A stretch of 64,000 bases of DNA from Acanthornis magna (taxonomy: Eukaryota; Chordata; Aves; Passeriformes; Acanthizidae). Location of the stretch: contig JAWUZG010000070.1 in NCBI GenBank assembly GCA_036785705.1, forward strand, positions 5,157,001 to 5,221,000, read 5' to 3'. A program made the position numbers and the translations under genes. Numbering within the stretch: the first letter of the stretch is position 1; the number at the start of each line of letters is the position of its first letter. Positions 26,678-41,510 of the stretch are shown here, piece after piece. The notes beneath the pieces were generated by a model that ran no database searches, was not told where the DNA came from, and saw only the letters and a program-made list of their open reading frames with translations.

Positions 26678-27434
26678 AAAAAATAAAAAATGCTTAGTGA
26701 TGTAAGTAAATCAAATCTTGTCTGGTTTGCTGAAGATGAAATTATTAAGGGCTTCTATCTTTTGATCATTAATTCGTAGAGACTGACTTAAATTGGAAAG
26801 AAGACAAAGAGCATTGATGGAAAATTGCCACTGAAATCCACATTATCTTCTATGCCTGAAGACTTCACTGGGTATCCCATGAACCGCTGATTTATTAACA
26901 TCAGGTATTTGCTGCATCATCTGGGCTGCAAAAGTCTCTGCACAGACTCTGGACAGTGGCTGTGTGCTGATGTTTAAAAAGTCAGATGGAAAGCTTGACA
27001 ACTGAAAAATTTATCACACAAGTGTGTATTTTTGGCTTAGTCTTTAACGCTGCTGTTAAAACCTGCTCCCTGTCCCTTTTCTTTAGTTATTGAAGGCAAA
27101 GCCTTTATTGTGGAAGAAGCTGTCAGCTTGTTATAAATGAATGAAGAAGGAATTGTTATTGGAGATGTTCAAGAGAGGAGCTGTACCCTGCCTCTGCTTG
27201 CTGCCAGATCAAATGCCAGTCCCTGGAATCGTACGGCTGCTGTTGGTTTCAGAACAGCACAGTGTTTCCCTGGGCTCTGGCTGGTCCTCACCTGAATGAA
27301 TCACTGGTCCCTGGGTGGGCACACAGTGTAATCACAGGTGGGCAGGACATGTATTGGCAATTACATTGGAGAGGTCCTGCTGGAGGAGATCATCTTAACA
27401 CAAAGCAGGGAGGAGGAACGATAATAATCAGCTC

Positions 27435-27527
27435 GTTAAAGTAGATTGTGTCTGCCAAAAACATCTCTCATAGCTATTCCCAGAGTCGAGCAAAACAAGC
27501 AGCCACCTGTGATCACATTGTGTAACA
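27435..27527 (+). repeat. Diverged direct repeat, copy B
   Basis: Partner of the copy at 26453-26546. It holds the same ordered blocks, including the 20-base identical core at 27493-27512 containing the E-box-like CACCTG. Differences elsewhere show the duplication is not recent. Confidence 0.6.
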
Positions 27528-30500
27528 CATCCTGTGTTTAGAGATGTTCATACTTTTGTGCCAGTCTGCCTGTTGGGAGGGATTGGGATACAGAACTCGC
27601 ACATTAACTCGGAGTCTTGGAGGAACTTCCTCCATTGCTCTCTCGTGTATGCCTCTCATTTGTGCCTTGAAATGATCCTCCGTTGTGTTATTCTTCATTT
27701 AAAGGTGAAAATCATCCAAATCTCCTGTAGAATTCAGTTGTAATCTTTAAAAAGGAAATCTGGAAAAACAGCACAGGTGTTTACCATTAGGAGTTAGAGT
27801 GAGGATAAGCATCATCTTTGCCTAGGACTGTTCTGTATGCAGGTGATGCTTAAATCTGGATGTGTGTACTCAGTAACAGGAAGGTTTTTTTCACAACGTT
27901 AAACATTCCTCTTGTATTTCTGTTACTTCTGGATTCTTCTTGGCTTCCATGTACTCCTTACCTGCTTACTGCAAAGCTAATTTTCCAAGCCTACCTCTCT
28001 GCTTAAATAATTTCTGTGATCTCTCTGCTGTATTAGGTGCAAATGAAATGCCTGTTCATCCAAGGCCAGCTGTGATGTACTCACAGCCTCGTGATCATCT
28101 CCCACTTGCTGTTGGTACATTCCCTTCCACCTCTCACTGGCCTGTGCTCCAAGGCTCTGCCACCCGCCTATTGCGTATTTAAGAGTGCATATTTTTTGGT
28201 ATTTCCAAAGCATCCCAATTTCAATCATCTTCAGAGAGCTTTTCTAACAAATTATTATCACAAAGACATTAACATTCCTTGGATTGCTGGCCAGTACTGT
28301 CTTATGTATTATCTGTCTTCTGCTGAGGCTGAAAGCTTTCTAGGGCATGGGGCTATTGCAGTTCTGCTTGGATAGTCCCTAAAACAACTCATATGCAAAT
28401 AAACAATAGTGGTAATTGCTAGGAACTCAGTAAGCATTATCAAGTAACATCTGCTGAAGTTGATGTAATGTTTTTTAAGAGATGGTGCCTTGAGCAAGCC
28501 AATCTCTCAATGGAAACTGCTGAAATAAGTGTGAAATGATTTTTTGGTCTAAGACTCATGCCACCTTTTGAACTGTGAAAGTTTCAGGATGGCAAGAATG
28601 CCACAAAAAATTACTGCTCTAGACTCCATTTTCCATTAAATACCTAGATTCAGTTTGAATCAGTGCTTCACTCTTAAAAACAACAAATCACTTTATATCT
28701 CAAAAGGAATTAATCTGCCACATTGACATTTGCAGGTGCTGTTCAAAAACCACTTTAAACTTTTGAACTCCAGGACAATGAGCCAGCAGCTCACACGTGA
28801 TTCGTCGATATAAATTCATTCTAACTCCAACATGTAGAAGGAAATTTAATCCAAGAATGCAGCTGTAGATATTTAGAAATGTCTCAGATGGCCATGATAT
28901 AGCTGTAAACTATCACTATAAAGTGGTTTGGGTTCAAAGGGACACGCTGAACCCATTAAAGGGAGAACCTGTGGTGTAACCAGGCCCATGGTGGAGCTAA
29001 CCTCTGTGACACCTCCTCAGAAGAAAATGTTGGTGTTGAACACCAGTGTTAAAACATCCGAGTGGTGACCTAATCATGGTAAAGTATTTGTGGGGCCTCG
29101 TTCCTCCCTTGTTGGCACAGATTACAAAGGCAGCATCTGCTCTGCCCATCAGACAGGGCCAAAAGCACTTGTTCTAGTAAATGAATGCATGCCTAGACAG
29201 AGCAAGGAAAGGCTGGTTTGTTTTTCCCTTGACACGTAGCTATTTTCTCCTGTCTGTCCCTTCCTGTGTTTTGGTCAATATGAGCACGGAACAAAGGTGA
29301 CAGGGAATTGATGTCAGGAGAAGTACTCTCTCCTTTATTTTCTGCATGATCTTGCTGCTTTAACCTTCCTAGGAGAAGTTTCAGGTGGCTAAACAGAAGG
29401 CACAGGCACAGCAGGTTTGCTAAGGAGGCACGAGTAGGAGGACGAGAAGCCTCCAAGGAAGCATGGCACTGGTGAAGAAGGACTGCATTAGGGTTGTGGG
29501 ACTGGCTGGGGCACTAATGCCTGTTCTGATCCAAGTTGCTTATAAGACACTGGAGATTTGAGGTGGGAAGGCTTGTACTGCCTAGGGCTGACTGAGGCTG
29601 TTTGATTGCTTTCCTAAGGCAACCTTTCCCAGTGCCAGCAGAGCTCTCCGGTTGCCACCTCAGCGCATAAGCACACATTTAGGGATGTCAGGTCTCTTCT
29701 TGTCCACTTTACAGGAGCAGCTTCTCAAAAGAGCTTTTGTCTGGAGCAATTGCCCAGACAGTTGGGCAAACCCATGCCGGTCTGTTCCTGTGTTTCCTGT
29801 CCCAAGAGCAATACTCAACCCTAGGTTGGAGAGCCAGGCATTGGCTGCCTGACCCAGGATGATTGCGGTCTTCTCAGAATGGCACCACCCTCAACAAGAG
29901 CTTGGCAAGTGCCACAGGGAACACATGGAAGGAAACAGGATGGATCTGTGAGCAATGTCTTGGGTTGCTCTCCCAGCAGGATGCTTGCAGAGCCATCATC
30001 TGAAGCAGCATTGGCAGCACTCAGTACTGGAAAATTCAGAGATTGAAGCCGCCCTGGCTTATTGCACCCACCTCTGCAATCATGGAATATGGCTGGGAGT
30101 GAGATGGGTGGGAGGTGAGCAGCACCTTCACTGGAGCCACAAGGGCTGTGCTGGCCACAGCAGCATGGCAAGAGCCGAGACTTCCATAACCCCTGTGCTT
30201 GAAGGTAAACGGCCTGGGCTGGGGAAGACCAGGAAGGGCAAGGGGTGACGTGCTCCTTGCCAATAAGCAGAGAGACAGGATGAGGTGGGACAGGAGAGGC
30301 CGCTTCCTGGTGGCCTTGGCAGGTCCCCATGTGGGGAAGTAGAGCTGGTCACATACCTTGCAGTGTTGGGGTTGGCAAACCAGCAGGGCTGTGGGCCAGG
30401 CTCCGCTCACAGCTCCCTGGGATGCTGTCGGCAAGCTCCTGGCACACGGGCCCTGAGCCCACAGCCACCACCCGCACCACAATCTCCCCTTTGTTTTTGG

Positions 30501-33500
30501 TGCCGACGCATCCAGAGGCTGTAGCTGCGTTTCCTACACCCACTGGGAGGATGTGGGATTTTCCTGGCTGCGAAATGCTGCAGCAAGAAGCTCTACAGGC
30601 TGGGCCAGTGACTCAGCTGCCGGCGATGGGCAGAGGACAGTTCAGACAGGCCTTCCCCTCTCCGTGTGCGCAGCAGCCCAAGCCACGGTGGCCTTGCAAA
30701 TCTTAATCCTTTTGTTTCCCACCCCACTCTCAATTTTGCTGCACAAGAGGTGAAGGAATTGATCTCACCAGCAGGAGATACCCCAACTGGTTTGGAGAAA
30801 CAAACACATGATTTTTATTTTCAAAATATTTCATTCCTTTCATCATAGTCATTTCTGCAGAAGCACAGTCAGAAGTTGCTGTGTAGGAGTATGGATTTCT
30901 GGTAACCAGGCCACCTACACAAATCCACCGCAGGAAATAGGAAGCCCATACCTAAAGCTTCCATTGTCTAAGGCCCAGTTTTGCAGAAGTGCTAAAGCAC
31001 TGCTTAGTCCTGCTGCCGGCAGTGGGAATAGATGATGCTGAACCTTGGCAGGAGGGGGTCAGGATTGCACCACCCTAGACCTTGCCTCGGTGAGTCATGG
31101 CATTGCAGGGCGTTTGATAGTGGGGAGAATCTGAATCTCGGCGCAAAAATCCCCGCACAATAAATAATATCCTGTTTAATTCATCTACTGCATCTTGGGT
31201 TGGTACTGGGAAGAATAAAAGTACCTTTTTCTTCCCTCCCGCCTTCTAAAAGTTGTTTCATTTCTGGGGAAAACTCCTTTAATTGTGATACATAAGCATT
31301 TTCAACTCATATTTTCTCTTGGATTTGTAATATCGCTATTTTTAGTGCTGTAAGCAATAACAGAGTTGTTTTCTGCAGAATGATCCTAAGCATTTGGCCT
31401 GCCCAGACATTGACCCAGTTTATCAGGATTCGACAAAAAATATTTATATATTTCAGAGTACAAACAGAAGTAATATTCAAACCTGATGACCATTTTGATG
31501 AATACTTCATTGGTTCCTGATATAAAGGAGAAAGCTGAGAAAGAGCCATATAAAGGGATATTACTAGTCTCAACTGTGGTAATTTTCTGCTTAGAGAAAA
31601 TAATTGTAGTTTTAGCACCTGTTTCACCGGTTATCTGCTCTAGATGGACTGTACCTTCACTGACATGGATTTTTTTCATCTAGGCAAAAATCACCTTTTA
31701 TTTCTGCAAAATGTACCTGTCATTCCATGACTAACATCAATAATATCATCAATAATTTAGTTAACCTGATAAAAAAAAAACCCCAAACCAAAAAACTTTT
31801 AAAATTTATATCCTTTCCAAAAGGAGCTATTCTACAGCAATTCTTTTCAACCTCACAATGACTGCAGTGTATGGACTGATTTAAACAAAACATTTAAAGG
31901 ATGTGTGGGAACTGTGCTTCTGTGGATTTCTTTGGCCAATCATGTCCTAAGCTCTCTAAAAAGGAAACATGGGGCACGCAGACTTAAACTGAGATCATCT
32001 GGTACCACAATTTTACAAGTTGGTAAAATGTTGCTTTTTATAACTGGAATACCCTCTAGTGTTTCTAACTCAGGTCTGCAATGTTTGTGGTCAGTTTTTC
32101 CTTGATGTTTAGAGTTTTCATGGTACTTCTCACTTGGATGTCTGAAAAAAATTAGAAGAACGTGTATCTCTTTTTTCTCTATATTGAGGTGAAGGAACCA
32201 TACTAGGAAACAACTTCAGACAATAGCATGGATGTGTGAATTACACTGGTTTTGTTTAGTTGCATTAAGCTACACTTTTGGGTTGAGAATGGTTCAAAAT
32301 AATATTGGAAATGGGTCAGGTTAGCTGTTGCATTTGCTTCCTATGGAAACCTATTTTATGGCTTTATTTAATGTGTGGGGGTTCTTTTCACTTATATCAC
32401 TGCTACAAGCAGTTAGAAGTTATTTCAGGGGAAATAAAGTGGCCTTGAGAAAAAGGGAAATTTGCATCTTTGCAGCTCAGGTTGGACAGTTTTGCTTTGT
32501 TAATATTCTTTGTGTCAAATCTAATTCAGACAAGCAAAAAAAAAGCCTTGAGCAATTTCAAGTTCAGTAATTAGCGAAAGCCAGGACTGCAAAGAGGTCA
32601 AGAGCTGTAGTTTTAGGTCCCCACAAGGCCATTGGAGTTATGCCACATCCCTAGAGGTCAGCACACTCACCTTGGGGACAAGTCTAATTCTCAAATCCTT
32701 GTTCCTCTTGACTGGAAGTGAGGCCATGATTCCAGCTTTCCTACATCCCAAGGGAAGTACCTCAAGCATCTTGCAGTGAGTCTGGCTCTGTGTCTCTGCT
32801 GGAAGTGGTTCCATTTGATAGCAGTATTCCCAAGGGGAGAACGTAACTCTACAGAGTGGTCAGAGCACTCGAGGGGACTGTGTGACAGGTGAGTTGAGTT
32901 CTCTGTTCTCCTGACAGAGTGTCTGCAATTATTGATACAGAGTGGGAGTTTCAGAAAGTGTGGTTTGGGGCTTGAGCTTTGAACAACTAATAGTTTCAGC
33001 ATTTTGCACAGGGGTTGTGAGAGAAGCCTTGTGTTCTTCCTTTTAGGGAAAATAATTCTGTATCCAACTGTGTATTTCAAGCCTGGTCTGGATGGTGTTT
33101 GTGAGCCTACTTTCCCTCGTCATTGAAAGCCACAGAGGAGACAAATAAGCATCAAAGCCTCACTCATCTCACACGTCAGTAACGGGATGCCCTCTAGCGA
33201 GGCTGCCAGGCTCTCAAGTCTATCGGCCCTCATTTGTGTTGAGATCTGTGACACAGAGGAAGCTGTCTTTGCAGGTTTATCCCCAGAGAGCGCCTTTCCT
33301 CAAGTGCCAAGGCCCATCTCAGCCTGTAGACGGAGCAGTTTGCTGCCCTGTGCCCTGCTCAAAGTCTTCTTGTGCTGTCCAGGGGCGTTTAAAAGCAATT
33401 GTAGTGTGGCAATATTTGATTTATTTAACTCAGTGAGGACGTTTCCTGAGAATTAGTATTTAACTTTTCAAAGACCTGTCATGACTTCACCAGGCAGTTT

Positions 33501-35320
33501 GCAGGGTGTGAGTTAGTCTTCAAAACTGTAAATGACCAATTTAAGTATTTTAATATTAAATGCCTCATCAGTTTATGGAACTATTTGGGCTCTGTTAGTA
33601 AGACTCTCGGCATGTGGAAGTACACAAATGTTTCCTCTGTTGCTTTTTCCCATCCTCTTTTAAATGCCAAGGTAGGTGTACCCAAAAAGAAGCATTTTTC
33701 CTTCTGCAATGTTAGAAATTGATCCTGTGCTTTGTGCTCTGAAAACAAACTCACACCTAATGAAGTGAGAGCATAGCACTCCTTGGCGGTTCCTTGGGTC
33801 TTTTTTCCCTAAAGCCAACTGAAGATTTGTCTTATTGACAAATTGTGGGACTGTACTGCAGGCCTGAGATGATAAAAAACTTAGAAGTTACATGTGGGAG
33901 ATTAAAATTGCCATGCAACTGTCATATTTGCGGTATGAGTTGTAAGCATTTTTTTTTCTCTTGAATTATTTTGTGTTTTATTAAAAGCCTGGTACTTTTT
34001 CATTTCAAAACATATTCCATTAGAAGTCATTTGCAATGTTATCTCCCAAGCAGCTATGTACTGCCTTTAACAATACTTTGATATTTAGGTGTTTGCCAGA
34101 CACAAAGTGCAGTTCCACTTTCTTTTCTCTACAGTATCTGCCTAGAATGATCTCTCAGAGTGAAAACCAGGCTTTGCTGCCGGTGCAGAGGAAGGATCTC
34201 AGCTGGGTGCACACAATGCAGCATCTGAATTGCAGCCATCCGAGGGGAATTTGCAGATGCCCGGTAAGGACCCACTCTCCATATCAGCATGGTGATGCCT
34301 GAAAGAGAGGCCAAAACAAATTAGGAGTATAAAATGCGGACAAATTTATTTGAGGCCTTCAAGGTACATTCGGGCAAGCAGAAGTCCCCCCAGGGACTAC
34401 ACCCAAAATGGATGACCGGTCACAAGCCCTTCACCTTTTACAAGTTCTGTCCTGTTAGCATATTGGCTCTCAATTCTCTAATCACACCCTTAGGTGATGA
34501 TGTTCACTACCCCAGGCCTGCCCCCCCCTCCCATCTTACAGTTGTTTACATATTTTCAGGCCCTAAGGCAAAGAATATGTCCTTGAATCTGTATTCAGAG
34601 AGCCTTGTTTTGCCTAAAGGTGCTGGGAACAGAGGGTTTTAGCACTTTGTAAGAAGCACTAAACTACAGCAAGTTACAGATGCATGAAGAGGAAAAAACT
34701 AGAAATACTCAAAGGCATCAAGGGGAAGAGGGATGCAAAGGATGGGGTTCACAGCCAACTGCCAGGCTGAAGAGGGGGTGATTTCCCTCACTATCCTGCA
34801 AACCAAAGCACCACGAGACACTTGTTAACACTTGCAAGTTTTGTGTTAAATCAGACACTGCTTGACATTCCAGACTTCAGAGATTAATGGGCAAACCAGA
34901 AATAACATTTCATCACTGTAGTACACATGGCAGGTATGATTGTGTGGCTTTTTCCTACCTTCAGGGCAGGTAATGGGATTAGAACAGGAAGAGAGAAGTG
35001 ACATGCATCATAGGTAAACCACAGTCATCAGTCTCTTCCTGTGGCAGCATAAAAAAAAAATACAGTCACTCTAATAGGCTCTGGGATTCCCCATAATCGA
35101 CTAGAACTTCAAATTTCCCTTTCTGAATATATGTGGTTAGTACTAGAAACTTTTAATCAGCAGAGTGGAAGAGGAATTACGTGACAGACTACTGTACCTA
35201 AGAATTCCTCTCTTAGAAAGAAGAGATAAATGAAAGTGAAAATGTACTTGGTGAACCATTTAAGACTCGAAAATAATTTTAAAAATACAGAATAAGCAAG
35301 AAAACTCTTTAACTTGCAAA
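27528..35320. other. Intergenic region, third part, up to the centrin 3' end
   Basis: About 7.8 kb without a recognised gene. The segment 29820-30720 is visibly richer in G+C than its surroundings and carries several overlapping open frames on both strands, none of which I can link to a family. A strongly splice-like open interval lies at 34135-34263 on the plus strand. The rest is AT-rich and stop-dense. Confidence 0.5.
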
Positions 35321-35325
35321 ACAGT

Positions 35326-35331
35326 TTTATT
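35326..35331 (-). terminator. CETN4: Probable poly(A) signal of the centrin gene
   Basis: The minus strand reads AATAAA here, about 1.2 kb after the centrin stop codon. I saw no other AATAAA or ATTAAA on this strand between the stop and this point, so it is the first candidate and implies a 3' UTR of about 1.2 kb. An ATTAAA slightly further on (near 35152) is an alternative. Confidence 0.45.
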
Positions 35332-36560
35332 TCACACTTATACAAAGTTAAGACATTTTAAAACACTTACAGTTCTACAGATTACATCTACTGCCACTGA
35401 CTATGCTAATAACAGGGGACTTCTCAGGTCTCTGGAGCTTTACAGGATTTGAAAGTTTCGAAGCTGATTGTCTGTAAAGGATAAACCCTCCTGCAGAACC
35501 ACATAATCAGATACCAGGTTGTGTGTCACTGCTCTATCGCCTTAATTCAGAAAGAAATGTGGCTCTCCAGTCAGTCCTAGATTGACCGTATATGCAAGAA
35601 ATACTAAAGAAAATGAAGGTACTCCTAAAATAAACACCCCAAAAACTGTGATGTGTGAAATGAATTTGGATTGCATGGATCTAAATACATTCAGTGTTCC
35701 ACAGATGTCCATAGTGAGCTACTTCAGATGCAAATCCTCTCTGCAATGTAACTGTCAAGAAGACAAAATTTACTCTAGTGCACCATGGAACTGAACTTTT
35801 CAGTTACCTGAAATCCTGGAGTAACAGCAGCTTTGTAATGTCTGGGGAGTAAGAACAATGGCACAAGGTGTTGCCTGGTTATACAATAAACTTTGGTCAC
35901 CCAAGCAGGTTACATTCAAGTTTCATTCAGATTTCAGGTGATCAAATAAACACGAGAACATCTATGGATGCCATACAGCTCCGAAGGAAGAACCAAATCT
36001 ACATTTGCTTTCCATTAAATCCAAAACCAACTTGCCATAGGAAAACAGTGTTTCATACAGAAATACAGACAAATATGCAATTCATTTTAGAATCTTTCAT
36101 GGAAATAAACAACAGGAGACAAATACCAAAAGATAACCTAAAAAACCTTCACAGGAATAAAAAATTCTGTGCTTGTCCCTTCTATCTGTAGTGTTAGGAG
36201 AGTCAAGCAGCAGTGGGAATCTTCACATCTCAAGTGAAGCATCTTTTAGTTAAATAGTAAAACACAGCGGTTTTTATCCAAAATGGCAATCAGGGAAGTT
36301 GTTATGGTGGAGGGGAAGGGACCCTGCCTTACAGGCTCAGTTCATCCTGCCTTTTGACTTCTGCAGTGTCTCATTTTGGCAGTTTTAGCTACTGCAGCCC
36401 TCCTTCCCCAATTACCTTTGCTGAAAAAGAAGAATGAATCAGAAAATCTGTCCTTTCAGACTTTCTTTACATGGCAGAAAATATGCAGGGGGCACAAGCC
36501 CAGTTTTTAAGCCTTTTCCAGGTTATCTTTTGGACCAGCTGTATAGCAAGGCAACAAATA
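35332..36560 (-). other. CETN4: Inferred 3' UTR of the centrin gene
   Basis: Sequence between the centrin stop codon and the first downstream AATAAA on the same strand. No splice signals that would clearly extend the coding region and no repeats were recognised. The extent depends on the poly(A) assignment. Confidence 0.4.
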
Positions 36561-39866
<3,306 letters not shown>

Positions 39867-40071
39867 CCGGCCGGGAATGCCGCTCCGGGATGGGACCGCG
39901 CCGCACCGGACGGGACGGGACAGGACGGGGCTCTCCGCACCGCCGCGCGCAGCCGACACGCGCCGCCCAGCCGGCCAATGAGCGGGCGGAACGAGCCCGG
40001 GAGCCCGCCCCCTCACGGCGTGAACCAATGGTGGCGCGGCGTGCCCGTGATGGACAGCTGAGGGACGGGGT

Positions 40072-40085
40072 GGGCGGGCCCGCCC
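40072..40085. repeat. 14-base GC palindrome in the divergent promoter
   Basis: GGGCGGGCCCGCCC is its own reverse complement and contains a GC box on each strand, so an Sp/KLF factor could bind in either direction. Confidence 0.8.
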
Positions 40086-40111
40086 GCGGGGCGCCTGAGG
40101 GAGCGGCGGCC

Positions 40112-40124
40112 GTGTCCAGGCAAC
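40112..40124 (+). promoter_or_regulatory. RFX X-box-like element
   Basis: The sequence GTGTCC-A-GGCAAC compares with the RFX consensus GTNRCC-N(1-3)-RGYAAC. The right half is perfect and the left half has one mismatch. RFX factors drive many ciliary genes through X-boxes near the start site, which fits both neighbours here. It lies within or beside BBS12 exon 1. Confidence 0.5.
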
Positions 40125-40171
40125 TCCGTGTCCAGGGAAGCGGCGGGAGCGCCGGCAGCGCGGCCCCTCCG

Positions 40172-41494
40172 GTGAGACACCCGCACCGGCCCGGCCCGCC
40201 AGGCACCCCCCGGCACGCAGGAAGCGGCCAGGCCGCCGCCAGCGCAGTTCCGGTGTGTCCGCTCCAGGCGGCTTGGCCCCCCCGGGCGTGTGGGGCCGGC
40301 GGGCCGGGAAGCGCGTCCCCTCCTTAGGAATACTACGAGATCATATTCAAGTGGACTTTCGCTGTATGGGATGGGAAAAAATGTTTTTTGGATTCGGAGT
40401 ACCTACGCAAAGGGGTCTTTAGGTGTCCGGCATAAAAGATGTCGTGAATAAATTCCAGTACCTGAAGGGAACTTAAAGGATTGATGGGCCAGCACTATTT
40501 ACAAGGGCATAGTGACAGGACAAAGGGGAACGAGTTCAAACTGACTGACAGGAGATTTAGATTGGATTTAGGAAGACAGTCTTCAGTGTGAGAGTGGTGA
40601 GGGACTGGAACAGGTTGCCCAGAGAGCCTGTGGATGCCCCATCCCTGGAAGTGTCCCAGGCCAGGCTGGATGGGGCTCTGAGCAACCTGGTCTAGTGGAA
40701 GGTGTCCCTGTCCATGACGGGGGGGTTGAAACTGGATGATCCTTCCCACCCAAACCATTCTGTAATTCTATTATTTGAATCTGAGCAAAAGAGTTACAGG
40801 GCTCAGGGTTCTCAGTTCTTGGTGTATATACTTTGTACTTCAAAAAGGGAGCTTTATTTTAATCCACGTGGTCTGCCATGGGACTGTGGTGTGGAAGAGA
40901 TTTTGAGGGAAAGAAGATTTCTTTTTGGTGTATTAAGAATGAATAGTTGGACAAAACTTTAGAGTCTTGGCAGTTTGTGAGGTATGAAGAAGTGGCATTG
41001 CTTTTATTTCACTTAATGAAGTATTCATGCATGCTAATTGGACTAAATAGAATTGGAATAAAATTTGTTTTTCCAGACTTGAAGCTTAAAGTCAGTGGCA
41101 TGACTGTTGTTACCAAGAAGGATCTGCACAGAGCTCTTGAGTTTTGCATGTAATTTGTTCATTCTGCTCTAATGAACTTTTGCCCTAAGTAGGGCAAATA
41201 ACTGAAATTCCAGATAGCAGGGCAGGAGGGAGGTGATAGATCCACGCAGCCTGTACTGCTGGAAGTGAAAGAAACCATGAGAATTAACAGCTCTTTACTA
41301 TTAGCCAGCCAGAAACAATTCCATGGTATTTTAACAATGCACCATTTCAGCACCTGTGAGCACTGATGGCTCATAATAAGTGCATAGGATGAAGAGGAGA
41401 GCTGTATAAGGGTTAGACTGTTAAATTAATTTTTTGATGATTTGTGCTCTGGCTTGCTGTGAGGATGGAGCAGTAATCTGTGCTCTGTTCACAG
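40172..41494 (+). other. BBS12: BBS12 intron 1
   Basis: Interval between the inferred exon 1 donor (GTGAGA) and the acceptor gttcacag. It contains a CR1 fragment and otherwise AT-rich sequence without recognised features. Confidence 0.5.
40490..40773 (+). mobile_element. CR1 LINE 3' end fragment in BBS12 intron 1
   Basis: About 285 bases match the same CR1 blocks as the copy at 19115-19559: caggttgcccagagagcctg, gatgccccatccctgga, gagcaacctggtctagtgg, and a closing ccaaaccattctgtaattct. Only the extreme 3' end is left. It sits in the sense orientation to BBS12. Confidence 0.93.
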
Positions 41495-41510
41495 ATGCTG
41501 CCCACTGCCC

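Larger units (their letters stand above)
40060..40171 (+). other. BBS12: BBS12 non-coding exon 1 (start approximate)
   Basis: A strong donor (CCG|GTGAGA) at 40171/40172 inside the CpG island pairs with the acceptor at 41493-41494 just before the BBS12 start codon. Mammalian BBS12 likewise has an untranslated first exon and its whole coding region in exon 2. The 5' limit is not visible in the sequence and is a guess. Confidence 0.5.

Noticed and set aside
28905..28960. Resemblance to an inverted CR1 end (gtggtttgggttcaaaggga)
   Set aside because: About 25 bases of similarity only, without the following CR1 blocks.
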